Assembly (NCBI RefSeq): GCF_000313935.1
Contig: NZ_AMSS01000088.1
Span: forward strand, 124,001 to 188,000
Source of the DNA: Acinetobacter sp. WC-141
GTDB lineage: Bacteria > Pseudomonadota > Gammaproteobacteria > Pseudomonadales > Moraxellaceae
DNA: 64,000 bases
Direction of reading: 5' to 3'
The notes under the pieces are model-generated. The model ran no database searches. It worked only from the letters and a program-made list of their open reading frames with translations, and was not told where the DNA came from. Made by a program: the position numbers and the translations under genes. Shown in pieces: positions 36,012-46,423 of the stretch (the first letter of the stretch is position 1; every line of letters starts with the position of its first letter).

Positions 36012-38429
36012 TTATTTACGGTAGCGTCTATAGACCGCTAAACCAAGTAAAGATGCTAAAGACAACATTCCTAAGCTACCACCACCGCCCCCACTACTAT
36101 TTCCACCAGCGGCAGTATTACTGCTAACTAAACTCAGAGTACCAGCATTTGAAATTTTATTATCAGCGTCATATACGTAATAAGTTAACGTATCATTGAA
36201 GTTATTAAAACTGTTCTTAGCCTGAATATAAATATTACCACCATAACAAGTATTATCCTTATCTTCACCTGGGCAAGGGCCTTCTCTATCTGCCTTCACG
36301 ACCGTAAAAATTCCATCTTTTGAGCTTTTACTTGGTAAATAGATAGGTAAATCTGCAAACTGAGGTTTATTTGGCTTTGTAATAAGTGTATTAGCTGGAC
36401 CATCCCCATCATCATTTGCATATTTAAGTAAGTTTAATGGAATGATTTCATTTGCTAAATATTGAAATACCACCTTACTATCATTTGCTACTGGTGCAAC
36501 ATTATCAAATCGGGCTTCTAGCAGTCCTGATGATTGAATAGACCCATCTTTAGTACTAACCGTATATTTACAATAATTGTAATCGCCAGCTTGGGTAGTA
36601 ATATCATCCGATCGATAAAATATAATTTGCTGCAAAGCACTATTCCACTCACAAAAAAGTTTATCGTCTTTTTTCGTGCTTGAAACTTTGTCGTCTATCA
36701 ATCCTGTTCCAACAGATTCAAGATTAATATTATAGTCCGTGCTATTAAAAAATTTGAGAAGATGGCTACTATCTTCATTTGGCAAAGGCAAACCATTTGC
36801 CTTCAAATCAATATAGATCGCTCGATATTTTGCATTGGCCTTAGTTTGATCAAGAAGATTTTTATAATTTGCCAAATCTATTTTTAAGGCATCCCCCAAA
36901 TATGAATAAAGTGGATTAGTCAGATTTTTTTCTACTGTATCATATTGTTTTTGATATCTCTCAAGTAAAGTAGTAAGTGATTCATTACCTAAACCTCTTA
37001 AATCACCAGCAGTTAATTTCATTAATTCTATAGAGCCTATATCACAGCTATTACGAGCAATGGTATCTGGCTGATAATATAGTTTATTAGTTGGGAGCCG
37101 GGCTAAACCACGTTGATCTATATTAGCGCATATAGCTTTACCATCAGAGTCTACATCTATCAGATCTTCTTTTCCTGCTGGCAATTTTAATGGAAAATAA
37201 AGTGGCAAGAAGCCTGTTACTGCGGCAGCTTCATGGCGCTCAAGTAAAGAGTTAAAGGAAACACCTGAAATATCAATTGTCTTATTAGCTGAAGAAAGTA
37301 CTTCTGTTGGTAAATCACATTTGTCTGTGCTCGTACTTAAATTTAGTGCATTAAAGGATAATCTGAGACCAGAGTTTTTCAAATCAGCTGCTGAGCCTGC
37401 CAGATATCGACAAGCATAACCAACTGGGTTATATCCAATTATGTTAAAATTCAATTCTTTCCCACCTAAACTATCATAAAGAAAAGTAGTATTGGCACTG
37501 TTTTGGACAATAGTATTATTTTGTAGTTTTAAACTACTTCCACCACTTAAAATGGTTGATGGATTCGTTGTAGCACCAGGAATCGCATCTCCTGTAAATT
37601 TCAAAATCACCCCATTTACAGTACTTGCAATATTTTGAGCAATCGTATTAATAGTAAATTCAGCTTTCGGTTCACCACAAAATTCAAATGTACTCGCAGA
37701 ATTACTTGAACCATTCTTGATAATACTTGAAGATGTAAAAACAACATCTCGTTTGGCATATTCAGTACCGTTGCTACAACCCATTGCTAACACACTACCA
37801 GTTGTTGCCTGATTGCCTTGCAAAAGGGAATGAGTTACCGATAAATTTACTCCACTACCACCAAGAAAAACAGCTCCACCTTTTGGAGCTTGAGAGTTTA
37901 AAATTTGAGCATTTAATAATGTAACATTACCACCCGCATAAATAGCCCCACCTTGATTTGAAGCCATACCATTTTCTAAAATAATATTTTGTAGAAATAG
38001 AGCTTTTTGATTTTCTGCTGTGTTAAATATACGCGACTTACCCGCAGCATTAATACGTGTTTTAAGTTCTGGTAAAGCAGGATAGTCATTTGTTAAAACA
38101 TTCTTTTCTGACCAAATTTTATCTTCTTCACGCTCACCATAACCATAAATAGAAATATTAGCATTTGGGACTAATTCTTTATTTAACGTATAAGTTCCTG
38201 CTTTTAGCTGAATTACCTGATCAGTATCAAGACTAAAAACAGTACATCCATAAGCAGATTTTCGAGTTCCTGCAACTTTAATCGCTTCTCTTAATGAACA
38301 TGCATTCGCATTTTCACCATCTTCATCAGCAAAAGTTGTAACCTCAATTCTCTTATTTGTGGTATCAGCAAAAAGTGGCATATTTGCAAGCACAGCTAAT
38401 GCTAATAATGCTTTTTTATAATTTTTCAT
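36012..38429 (-). CDS. CSLREA-domain surface protein with GlyGly-CTERM tail
   Basis: This 805-residue protein has a signal peptide (MKNYKKALLALAVLANMPLFA), the CSLREAI motif near residue 45, and beta-helix-like strands at about 100-330. A region with YDADNKISN follows. The C terminus holds a glycine-rich GGNSSGGGGGS, a hydrophobic helix and the basic tail YRRYRK, matching GlyGly-CTERM substrates cleaved by rhombosortase and exported by type II secretion. The ATG at 38429 is preferred to that at 38438 because of spacing to AGGG. It follows its paralogue by 15 bases, so both are one transcript. The ligand is unknown; 'rhombotarget'-like is a fair description. Confidence 0.82.
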   Translation of the reverse strand: MKNYKKALLALAVLANMPLFADTTNKRIEVTTFADEDGENANACSLREAIKVAGTRKSAYGCTVFSLDTDQVIQLKAGTYTLNKELVPNANISIYGYGEREEDKIWSEKNVLTNDYPALPELKTRINAAGKSRIFNTAENQKALFLQNIILENGMASNQGGAIYAGGNVTLLNAQILNSQAPKGGAVFLGGSGVNLSVTHSLLQGNQATTGSVLAMGCSNGTEYAKRDVVFTSSSIIKNGSSNSASTFEFCGEPKAEFTINTIAQNIASTVNGVILKFTGDAIPGATTNPSTILSGGSSLKLQNNTIVQNSANTTFLYDSLGGKELNFNIIGYNPVGYACRYLAGSAADLKNSGLRLSFNALNLSTSTDKCDLPTEVLSSANKTIDISGVSFNSLLERHEAAAVTGFLPLYFPLKLPAGKEDLIDVDSDGKAICANIDQRGLARLPTNKLYYQPDTIARNSCDIGSIELMKLTAGDLRGLGNESLTTLLERYQKQYDTVEKNLTNPLYSYLGDALKIDLANYKNLLDQTKANAKYRAIYIDLKANGLPLPNEDSSHLLKFFNSTDYNINLESVGTGLIDDKVSSTKKDDKLFCEWNSALQQIIFYRSDDITTQAGDYNYCKYTVSTKDGSIQSSGLLEARFDNVAPVANDSKVVFQYLANEIIPLNLLKYANDDGDGPANTLITKPNKPQFADLPIYLPSKSSKDGIFTVVKADREGPCPGEDKDNTCYGGNIYIQAKNSFNNFNDTLTYYVYDADNKISNAGTLSLVSSNTAAGGNSSGGGGGSLGMLSLASLLGLAVYRRYRK

Positions 38430-38444
38430 AGTCCTCATCCCTGA

Positions 38445-40295
38445 TCATGACTTGAAACGGCGTAAAGCAATTAAACCCAATAGACTTAAAATAAAGCCGC
38501 CACCAATACTACCTCCACCTCCAGCACTCACAGATTTGTCTTCAATTCCAGATACAGGGTCCTGAACAATTCTTGTCGGGATAGTAATATATTGAAACTC
38601 TACGCCTTCATTAAAACGAGACACACTCGTAACAACCTGAATGCTAAAAATATCTGCACCATGCCAGTTACCATTTGGCGTATAAATTACATTCCCATTT
38701 TGATCTAGAGTTATAGTGCCTTTCGAAACTGGGGTGTCTATACTTTGTTTAATTCGAAGACATCCAGGTTGCCATTCTTTTCCATCAGCCCGCTCACCAA
38801 ACAATCGCTTACATGTAGCTGGAGTCACCAGATCTGCTTCACTTAAAGAACCCAGAATATTAAATTTTGCAACTTGCCCGTATCTAATATCTTGACCTAC
38901 TGAGGATATCTCTGTATCTAAAATATATTCGATTGCACCAAGATCACACAGCTCATCATAACCGCTACGTTTTTTCCCACGTTGATCAACATTTTCACAG
39001 CTTGCTAATCCCACTGAAGTGCCGTCACTATATAAACGACCTTTATTAATAATTAGGGAGTCAGCTAAAGTATTATAGCTCTCTAACAATCGAGGCTTGA
39101 AGAAACCCAGAAAGCTATCTTTAGGCGTGCTAAATGGGCATAACAATCCTTCTTTTGCTGTTACATCACAGACACCTTCATCTGTAGATCCCGCAATTAA
39201 TTTTTCATTAGTGGGATAAAGTATATTAGGAAGCTTAGATGTCGCATTCCTATTACATTCTGTTGTCACTAAATTACTTTGTATAATTGCTTTATCAGTA
39301 GAACTAGCTTGACAGTTGATCGTATTTCCAACTAAAACACTATTTGAGATAGAAGCATTACCTTGCGGAGCATCTAGAAATAATCCTTTATCATTTTTAA
39401 TCATCGTAATGTTATTAACAAACATTCCATCTTGAACATTTGCAATAAAACCTACTTTATTATGAAAAAAAGTACTGTTACTCAGTCCTGTAGCGCGCTG
39501 ACTTAAGTATCCACCTGTGCTTGCATCATCAAATTTACTTGCACTGAAGAAAAGTGCTCCAGCAGCAGAACTAACTTCATTATCTCGAATCACAGACTGA
39601 GTGACCAAATACAAAGGCTGCTCGCTATGAATTACGCTACCTTGTGTTGCTTTATTATTTTGAATAAGAGTATTGGTAATAGTGACAAAACCATAAGTCT
39701 GGCCACTTTTCGTGACTAGCCCACGATTATAAATTGCTCCCCCTTGAGCTGCATATCCATTGATTAAACGAGAGTTTTGGATCTTCAACATTTCATGATT
39801 ATCGATCAATCCACCAGTAACGGCTTTAGATTTTAAACCTGCGCCTTGTAAGTTAAGATCAGTTAACGAAACAGAAATTGATGCTTTTTCAATACTCTCA
39901 TCATCAATTTTAAATAATTGATCTGTACCAACCATTTTTATTGTAGCGTTATGCGCACCTGGTTGATCGGTATCAACTAACGTAGAATCATTCTTAACAG
40001 TACTGATTGTTAAAGGGGCTGTAATCTTTATTTTTTCATTAAGTGTGTACTCTTTATCTCTTTGCAAAATAATATTGTTTGAGTCACCACTAGCACAGCC
40101 ACGATAACCATCTTTTACAGACGCAACAACCTTAGAATCACTTGAGTTAAGTCTATTTAAAAGTTCAACAGCCTCTCGTAATGAACAGACTGTGTTATCG
40201 ACATCTTCATCAGTTGTAGTTGTGACTTGAATATCGGCAGAATAAGCGTGTCCAGCAGCAGCCAATAAAGCAAAAGCAATGCTCCGTTTGAGCAT
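38445..40295 (-). CDS. CSLREA-domain surface protein with GlyGly-CTERM tail (paralogue)
   Basis: This 616-residue protein has a signal peptide ending ...AAAGHAYSA before [27 protein letters not shown] beta-helix-like region spans about 90-300 ([19 protein letters not shown]). The tail [12 protein letters not shown], a hydrophobic helix and RRFKS match GlyGly-CTERM. An in-frame ATG at 40301 abuts AAGGAG with no spacer; the ATG at 40295 has six bases and is chosen. It precedes the 805-residue paralogue; the rhombosortase itself is not in this window. Confidence 0.82.
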   Translation of the reverse strand: MLKRSIAFALLAAAGHAYSADIQVTTTTDEDVDNTVCSLREAVELLNRLNSSDSKVVASVKDGYRGCASGDSNNIILQRDKEYTLNEKIKITAPLTISTVKNDSTLVDTDQPGAHNATIKMVGTDQLFKIDDESIEKASISVSLTDLNLQGAGLKSKAVTGGLIDNHEMLKIQNSRLINGYAAQGGAIYNRGLVTKSGQTYGFVTITNTLIQNNKATQGSVIHSEQPLYLVTQSVIRDNEVSSAAGALFFSASKFDDASTGGYLSQRATGLSNSTFFHNKVGFIANVQDGMFVNNITMIKNDKGLFLDAPQGNASISNSVLVGNTINCQASSTDKAIIQSNLVTTECNRNATSKLPNILYPTNEKLIAGSTDEGVCDVTAKEGLLCPFSTPKDSFLGFFKPRLLESYNTLADSLIINKGRLYSDGTSVGLASCENVDQRGKKRSGYDELCDLGAIEYILDTEISSVGQDIRYGQVAKFNILGSLSEADLVTPATCKRLFGERADGKEWQPGCLRIKQSIDTPVSKGTITLDQNGNVIYTPNGNWHGADIFSIQVVTSVSRFNEGVEFQYITIPTRIVQDPVSGIEDKSVSAGGGGSIGGGFILSLLGLIALRRFKS

Positions 40296-40301
40296 ACCCA
40301 T

Positions 40302-40625
40302 CTCCTTACATCTTTTTTCATTTTTTTTGTCAATATTGCAAAATTTTCACTTTTGCAATCGCATCCTTTGTGCGTACTTTGTCACAGCAAGTAGAATTTC
40401 TCAAGACATTTTGGTCGGTCTATAGAGTCATTTTTGAGTCAGATTACAAAAAGCTTCATACCCTAAAAAACTTTTTTAAATACAAAAATTCACTCATTTA
40501 AAAATTAGAAGGGATTTAAAAGACATAAAGATAAGTACTCTAAAATTAGCGATCTTTTATCAGAAAATCTTTTTTAATAGGTTTTATAAACTTAGGCCAA
40601 GCAATAAGCCCAAATGAAAGAATAT
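40302..40625. other. Intergenic region upstream of the CSLREA pair
   Basis: About 320 AT-rich bases lie between hda and the surface-protein pair. They hold an 8-bp inverted repeat (TTGCAAAA at 40336 and TTTTGCAA ending at 40358) about 40 bases upstream of the first surface gene. I see no ORF, tRNA or clear terminator; the promoter of the pair is presumably here. Confidence 0.5.
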
Positions 40626-41324
40626 CTATTGTTGATATTCATCAATCAAAGCATAAATTTGCCTTAAAGTTGCATTCGAAAGTTTTGTTTTTTCGCCTTT
40701 GAGTAATTTTTCTAATTGGGCAACTGTCTGTAGCAAAAGAGAGGCTTGGTGAGGGCCATGTAACAATAAATAGTCAACAATTTGCTGATCAAAATGAATA
40801 CCTCGTCTAGACATTACAGAGGTGACTAACGCATAACGGTCTGCATATAGACTTCCACTCGGCACTTTAACGCTGACAGCTTGGGTCAGTCTTGACTGTA
40901 AATCGGGTAATTCCAACTTTAATTCGATAGGCGCTACACGCGAAGAAAATACTAACTGTCCTTCATGATTATTCATCAAATGAAAGACAGCTTTTTGCCA
41001 ATGAGGCACGCCACTAATCGATTCAATATCATCTAAAGCAACAAGGTCATAATGTTCTAAAGAAGTAATGGCTTCGATAGGTGCATCAAGGAGTTCAAGT
41101 AAAGAAACTTTAATTGCAGATTTGCCTATTTCTAAATAAGAGTCACAAATTGCGGAAAGTAAATGACTCTTACCTGTCCCTGCTCCACCGTAGATGTAAA
41201 ACCTACTGACCAGACCAGCATGTAGTTGACGCACAGCATCGACTACATTCCCCCAACTTGGTCCCGAAAAATCACTGATTCGAGCATCAAGTTGAGGTTC
41301 TATATCCAGTTGGAGTTGACGCAT
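40626..41324 (-). CDS. hda: DnaA regulatory inactivator Hda
   Basis: This 232-residue AAA+ protein, with the beta clamp, stimulates DnaA-ATP hydrolysis to stop re-initiation. The N terminus MRQLQLDIEP contains the QL-x-L clamp-binding motif. Walker A is YGGAGTGKSHLL and Walker B is LVALDDIESI; sensor and arginine-finger regions follow. It is smaller than DnaA and lacks a DNA-binding domain. It starts 20 bases after the permease gene on the same strand. Confidence 0.93.
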   Translation of the reverse strand: MRQLQLDIEPQLDARISDFSGPSWGNVVDAVRQLHAGLVSRFYIYGGAGTGKSHLLSAICDSYLEIGKSAIKVSLLELLDAPIEAITSLEHYDLVALDDIESISGVPHWQKAVFHLMNNHEGQLVFSSRVAPIELKLELPDLQSRLTQAVSVKVPSGSLYADRYALVTSVMSRRGIHFDQQIVDYLLLHGPHQASLLLQTVAQLEKLLKGEKTKLSNATLRQIYALIDEYQQ

Positions 41325-41344
41325 ATATTGAATTAACCTTGAAA

Positions 41345-42541
41345 TTATTTCTGGTCAGATGGTTTCACTTTATCTGTATCTTGCTGTGTTTTAACCTCAA
41401 GATCAAGCTTAGTGCTTTCGGTTTCTACATGAATTTGCTCAATATTGCCGCCTTCTTGTATCAATAAAGTAGAAGGTGGAGCATATAATGAACTACGCTC
41501 ATAATTATCTCTTAAATGTTTTAACAGCACTACAATAACAGCCGCAACAGGTAATGCAATTAACATTCCCAAGAAACCTGCAAGCTGTGCACCAGCTAGT
41601 ACTGCAAAGACAACTGCTACAGGAGATAGACCAATTTTGTCGCCCAATAGGAATGGCTGTAGGATATAGCCTTCTACAACTTGGCCAATCATAAAAACTA
41701 CACCAACAAGTAATAAATGCATCCAGTCCAATCCAAACTGGAATAAGCTTGCGATAACTGCAGCAATAATACCTACTGCAAATCCTAAATAAGGAATAAT
41801 ACTGGCAAGGCCAGCCACCATACCAATAATAAGACCAACCTCCAAACCAATGAGCTGCAAACCAACTGCATAGACCACGCCTAGCAATAGCATAACGAGG
41901 AACTGACCTTTAACAAATGCTCCTAAAACGCTATGGCATTCGCCCACTATCTGTAAGGTAGTGGCTTCATATGGACGTGGAATGAGACGACGTAAGTTTT
42001 GTAGCATACGGTCCCAATCTAGTAAAAAATAAAAGGCAATAATTGGAATTAAAACAACTGTCCCACCGATCTGAATAAAATTAAGACCCGATTGCGCAAG
42101 CTTTAATAAGACAGCTTGAATACTATCAGCACTGTAATTTGTCTGAACATAGTCCATGACCGCTTTGGACATTTGATCGGTATCAATTTCCATTTGCTGA
42201 ACATTAAATGTCGAAGAAACCCAGGGTAATAGTTTTGCATTAATCCAGTGAATACCCGCTGGAATGCTATCTCGAGCGTAGACCAATTGTTTCCAAATCA
42301 GGGGAACCAAATACCAGAGTGCAATAGTTAGGGTAACGCCTATTCCTATAAACACCGCACTAATCGCTAACCAGCGAGGCAATTTGATTTTTACCAGAAC
42401 ATCAACAAGTGGGCTGAATAAATAAGCCAGGAAAAAAGCACCGATAAAAGGAATGACTACAGGCTTGAGTAAGTACAATACCCATACCAGCAATACAATA
42501 CCTGCGAGTAAAAGAATACGGCGCAGTATACGATCTTGCAT
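41345..42541 (-). CDS. PerM/AI-2E-family membrane transporter
   Basis: This 398-residue protein has about eight helices. Early hydrophobic LLLAGIVLLVWVLYLLKPVVIPFIGAFFLAYLFSPLVDVLV is characteristic of the AI-2E/PerM family, and FYFLLDWDRML and GYILQPFLLG are conserved. The last 45 residues are a hydrophilic Glu/Lys tail. The function of PerM is unresolved; autoinducer export is only one proposal. It is divergent from purM, sharing a 135-base gap, and lies upstream of hda in one likely operon. Confidence 0.88.
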   Translation of the reverse strand: MQDRILRRILLLAGIVLLVWVLYLLKPVVIPFIGAFFLAYLFSPLVDVLVKIKLPRWLAISAVFIGIGVTLTIALWYLVPLIWKQLVYARDSIPAGIHWINAKLLPWVSSTFNVQQMEIDTDQMSKAVMDYVQTNYSADSIQAVLLKLAQSGLNFIQIGGTVVLIPIIAFYFLLDWDRMLQNLRRLIPRPYEATTLQIVGECHSVLGAFVKGQFLVMLLLGVVYAVGLQLIGLEVGLIIGMVAGLASIIPYLGFAVGIIAAVIASLFQFGLDWMHLLLVGVVFMIGQVVEGYILQPFLLGDKIGLSPVAVVFAVLAGAQLAGFLGMLIALPVAAVIVVLLKHLRDNYERSSLYAPPSTLLIQEGGNIEQIHVETESTKLDLEVKTQQDTDKVKPSDQK

Positions 42542-42676
42542 AAAATCTAGCCTTTTTTGATTTAATCGTTATAAATGAAAAAATATTTTTATTAAAGATA
42601 GCATTTTCGAGCATAAATAACATAAGAGTTTCGTATATTCAGGTTATAATCTGCCGCCAATGCGGAGACTTCATTT

Positions 42677-43747
42677 ATGAGCAACTCAACTTCTACCCCA
42701 AATACCGGTTTAAGCTATAAAGATGCGGGTGTCGACATTGAAGCGGGCGACGCACTGGTCGATCGTATCAAGTCAGTCGCTAAACGTACAAGTCGTCCTG
42801 AAGTAATGGGCGGTCTTGGTGGCTTTGGTGCACTATGCAAAATTCCTAAAGGTTATGAAGAACCTGTTTTAGTTTCTGGAACCGATGGTGTAGGAACTAA
42901 ATTACGTTTGGCACTTAATCTCAATCGTCATGACACAATCGGCCAAGATCTTGTGGCTATGTGTGTAAATGACCTTTTAGTTTGTGGCGCAGAACCATTA
43001 TTCTTCCTTGATTATTATGCAACAGGTCACTTAAATGTTGACGTTGCTGCAAATGTTGTTACTGGTATTGGTAAAGGTTGTGAGCTTGCAGGTTGTGCAC
43101 TTGTAGGTGGGGAAACCGCAGAAATGCCAGGCATGTATGAAGGCGAAGATTACGATCTTGCTGGTTTTGCCGTTGGTGTTGTTGAGCAAAGCAAAATTAT
43201 TGATGGCTCTAAAGTAAAGTCTGGTGACGTACTTATCGGTGTTGCATCAAGCGGTGCTCACTCGAATGGATATTCATTACTACGTAAAATTTTAGACGTT
43301 AAAAATGTTGATTTAACTCAAACGATTGATGGTCGTCCTCTTGCAGACGTTGCAATGGAACCAACACGTATTTATGTAAAACCAGTTCTTGAGCTTTGCA
43401 AACAAGTTGATGTACATGCTATGGCACACATCACTGGTGGCGGTTTACCTGGTAACTTACCACGTGTATTACCAAATGGTGCTCAAGCAGTTATTGATGA
43501 ATCGTCTTGGGAATGGTCTGAGTTATTCCAACTTCTACAACGCGAAGGCAATGTAGAGCGCTTTGAAATGTACCGTACGTTTAACTGTGGCGTAGGTATG
43601 GTCATTGCTGTTGATGCAAATGATGCAGAAAAAGCAATTGAAGTGCTTAATGCTCAAGGTGAAAAAGCTTGGAAAATTGGACACATCCAAGAAAATGCTG
43701 AATCAGTGGAAGGTGCAGACGAAAAAATTCGTGTGATCTTTGCATGA
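42677..43747 (+). CDS. purM: Phosphoribosylformylglycinamidine cyclo-ligase
   Basis: This 356-residue enzyme makes AIR from FGAM in purine synthesis. Motifs include [53 protein letters not shown] and [16 protein letters not shown]. It overlaps purN by four bases, so the two are translationally coupled. purL, which makes its substrate, is elsewhere in this window. Confidence 0.98.
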   Translation: MSNSTSTPNTGLSYKDAGVDIEAGDALVDRIKSVAKRTSRPEVMGGLGGFGALCKIPKGYEEPVLVSGTDGVGTKLRLALNLNRHDTIGQDLVAMCVNDLLVCGAEPLFFLDYYATGHLNVDVAANVVTGIGKGCELAGCALVGGETAEMPGMYEGEDYDLAGFAVGVVEQSKIIDGSKVKSGDVLIGVASSGAHSNGYSLLRKILDVKNVDLTQTIDGRPLADVAMEPTRIYVKPVLELCKQVDVHAMAHITGGGLPGNLPRVLPNGAQAVIDESSWEWSELFQLLQREGNVERFEMYRTFNCGVGMVIAVDANDAEKAIEVLNAQGEKAWKIGHIQENAESVEGADEKIRVIFA

Positions 43748-44373
43748 TAAAAATTGCTGTTCTAGTCTCTGGGAACGGCAGTAATTTACAAGCCTTGATA
43801 GATGCAAATCTATCAGGGCAAATTGTAGGTGTACTGTCTAATAAAGCAGATGCTTATGCCCTAGAGCGTGCTCAAAAAGCCAATATTGCTACGGCCGTTA
43901 TTTCTCATAAAGACTTTCCAACTCGTGAAGTGTTTGATGAAGCAATGCATCAACAGCTCTTAGCTTGGCAAGTGGATGTGGTTATTTTAGCCGGTTTCAT
44001 GCGCATTTTAACTCCCACCTTTGTCAACAAATGGCAAGGGAAAATGCTGAACATACATCCCTCACTTCTTCCAGCTTATAAAGGTGTGAACACTCATCAA
44101 CGTGTTTTAAACACAGGTGATCGTTTACATGGTTGTACCGTACACTTTGTAACGGCTGAACTGGATTCTGGTCAATCAATTGCCCAATCCGCTATTTCAG
44201 TTAAAGAACATGATACTGCCGCTTCATTAGCAGATCGAGTGCATACACTTGAGCACTTTATCTACCCACAAGTAGCAGAGTGGTTATGTAACGGTCAACT
44301 TACATGGAAAAATGGCCAAGCTTATTTCCGTGATCAAGTTCTTGAACACCCTATTCGTTTTGCAAATTGGTAA
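43744..44373 (+). CDS. purN: Phosphoribosylglycinamide formyltransferase
   Basis: This 209-residue enzyme formylates GAR with 10-formyltetrahydrofolate. [15 protein letters not shown] is the phosphate loop; the catalytic Asn/His/Asp lie in [14 protein letters not shown] and [15 protein letters not shown]. The ATG at 43744 overlaps the end of purM. A terminator follows. Confidence 0.97.
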   Translation: MIKIAVLVSGNGSNLQALIDANLSGQIVGVLSNKADAYALERAQKANIATAVISHKDFPTREVFDEAMHQQLLAWQVDVVILAGFMRILTPTFVNKWQGKMLNIHPSLLPAYKGVNTHQRVLNTGDRLHGCTVHFVTAELDSGQSIAQSAISVKEHDTAASLADRVHTLEHFIYPQVAEWLCNGQLTWKNGQAYFRDQVLEHPIRFANW

Positions 44374-44400
44374 AACTTTTTACTCAAAAGCAAAAAATAA

Positions 44401-44428
44401 AAAAAGGACATGCCAGCATGTCCTTTTT
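44401..44428. terminator. Bidirectional terminator after purN
   Basis: AAAAAGGACATG pairs with CATGTCCTTTTT around CCAG, between purN and the convergent hydrolase. Confidence 0.93.
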
Positions 44429-44442
44429 TATAAGTCTAAAAA

Positions 44443-45252
44443 TTAATTTGGCTGATGATGAATCAATTTTTTTATAGAATTCACTGTATCAATAGGATGT
44501 TCTAGAGGAAACATATGCCCACCCTCAACCACAGTAAACGGAATTCCCATTTTTCGCTTTGCCATTTGAGGAAAGCCTCTTTTTAAGAAATCACTTCCTT
44601 TACCCACAACTAAATGCACAGGCATCTTAGGTTTTGGCATAGGCAACCACCACCAAGAAGGATTCTTACGGAAAATTGCAACTTCATCCTCACGAGAAAT
44701 CGTTAAAGTTACTCCACCGCGAACCGAATCTTCTTTCAAAGCATAGTCGATGTAGGCTTGAAAACAATCTTCATCAAAATCTTTATAAAATCCTTTAGGA
44801 CGTAGTAACTCAGCAGCCTGCTCTCTCGTTTCCCAATGTTCACGACGACGTGCAGATAAGCCCGCTGGTGTCATCGCATCAACCAATTTAGGACGAAATA
44901 GTTTTGCCATATGAAAAGCAAATGAATATCGTCCTAAAATAAGAGGTGGATCTAACATAATGACTTGAGAAAAGAGTTCAGGACGCTGAAATGATGCCAT
45001 CAATGTTAAAACCGAACCAAGAGAATGGCCCAATCCAATGACTTTACGTCCTTTCGCCTGACGCACAATACTATCAATCACCTGGTCAACTAAAGCAGGC
45101 CAATGATTCGTCACAGGATAACGTTTATCAGGACCAATCAAGGGAACATAAATAACGTCATATTCCCCTTTCAATTGGTCAAACAGTTTTTGATACACTT
45201 TTGAGGGTACGCCATTGGCATGAGCAAAGTGTATAACTGGTTTCATTGACAT
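44443..45252 (-). CDS. Alpha/beta hydrolase
   Basis: This 269-residue serine hydrolase has the nucleophile elbow GLGHSLGS, a cap-domain helical stretch in the middle and a C-terminal GGHMFPLEHP that supplies the catalytic histidine. No signal peptide is seen. The substrate is unknown. It is 21 bases downstream of the signal peptide peptidase gene on the same strand, so they may be co-transcribed. Confidence 0.87.
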   Translation of the reverse strand: MSMKPVIHFAHANGVPSKVYQKLFDQLKGEYDVIYVPLIGPDKRYPVTNHWPALVDQVIDSIVRQAKGRKVIGLGHSLGSVLTLMASFQRPELFSQVIMLDPPLILGRYSFAFHMAKLFRPKLVDAMTPAGLSARRREHWETREQAAELLRPKGFYKDFDEDCFQAYIDYALKEDSVRGGVTLTISREDEVAIFRKNPSWWWLPMPKPKMPVHLVVGKGSDFLKRGFPQMAKRKMGIPFTVVEGGHMFPLEHPIDTVNSIKKLIHHQPN

Positions 45253-45273
45253 ACCGCTATCCTAAAACAGATT

Positions 45274-46290
45274 TTATTGTAATTTTGCGCTTTGACGAGT
45301 CTGCACTTCTTGAGCAATAGATTCACTTACCCCTTGCCCGATTTGTGCACCCATACGACCTAAAATGGATTGTAATGGGTTGCGCTCAATTGTGTAGTCA
45401 ACTTTATTATCAAGGTTTAGTTCACGCATCAAGCTTGTAATGTTACCTGAACGGTCAGCAACGCCTAATTGGATTGCTTGTTCACCAGTCCAGAATAAAC
45501 CAGAAAAAATAGCTGGATCATTCGATTTCAAACGCTTTCCACGCCCTTCTTTAACTGCAGTGATAAAGTGAGTATGGACATTATCAAGAACAGATTGAAT
45601 ATGTTGCTTTTGCACAGGATCAATCGGTTTTGTCATACTTAAAATGTCTTTATTCGTTCCTGCGGTTAAAGTGCGATCTTCAATACCAAGTTTCTGAGCT
45701 AAACCAGTAATTCCATAGTTAGGCATGATCACACCAATTGAGCCCACCAAACTTGATGGATTGACGATAATCTCATCAGCAGCAGACGCAATATAGTACG
45801 CACCCGATGCACCCATATCACCAATAACAGCGTAAACCTTCTTATCTGGATGCTGTTTTTTCAAATAACAAATTTCCTGCCAGATTTCATCAGACTGAAC
45901 TGGAGAACCGCCAGGTGAGTTAATATTAAGTGCAATAGCTTTACTGTTTGATGCTTCAAAAGCACGCTTAAGCGCTTTATTTGTATCTTCACTATTTACC
46001 GCTTGATTGCTTGAAGCATCAATAGTGCCCACAATATCAACGACTGCCAGATGAGCACCACTACTACCCACAGCTGAGCCATCTTTATTGGTTGAGCAGC
46101 CTTTACCCATGAGTACAATAATGAATAATAAGTAAATAAAAGTTAATGTTTTAAAGAAGATACCCCAACGACGACTACGACGTTGCTCCTCTACAGAGGC
46201 AAGTACAGCCTTCTCGAGAATTTGCCATTCTTGTCCATTCTGTTTAGGAGTTATAGGTTCATTTTGTGGTTTTGGTGGCCAATCGGACAT
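45274..46290 (-). CDS. sppA: SppA-like S49 signal peptide peptidase
   Basis: This 338-residue membrane protease has one helix at about residues 43-62 (FFKTLTFIYLLFIIVLMG) and a periplasmic domain. The catalytic serine lies in GDMGASGAYYIASAADEI, and NSPGGSP and VGSIGVIM are S49 motifs. It is the short, single-domain form. The ATG at 46290 is preferred to an upstream TTG at 46305. It degrades cleaved signal peptides. Confidence 0.9.
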   Translation of the reverse strand: MSDWPPKPQNEPITPKQNGQEWQILEKAVLASVEEQRRSRRWGIFFKTLTFIYLLFIIVLMGKGCSTNKDGSAVGSSGAHLAVVDIVGTIDASSNQAVNSEDTNKALKRAFEASNSKAIALNINSPGGSPVQSDEIWQEICYLKKQHPDKKVYAVIGDMGASGAYYIASAADEIIVNPSSLVGSIGVIMPNYGITGLAQKLGIEDRTLTAGTNKDILSMTKPIDPVQKQHIQSVLDNVHTHFITAVKEGRGKRLKSNDPAIFSGLFWTGEQAIQLGVADRSGNITSLMRELNLDNKVDYTIERNPLQSILGRMGAQIGQGVSESIAQEVQTRQSAKLQ

Positions 46291-46423
46291 AAAATTCCAA
46301 TCCAAATTAATCTAAAATGATGTCATTATATACGTTGATTTGATAAAAACTGTCTAAATAATATGATTTCATTTATAATAATTTTATCTTTTTTTAATTG
46401 TTGCTTCCTTTTTCCCGCGATAG

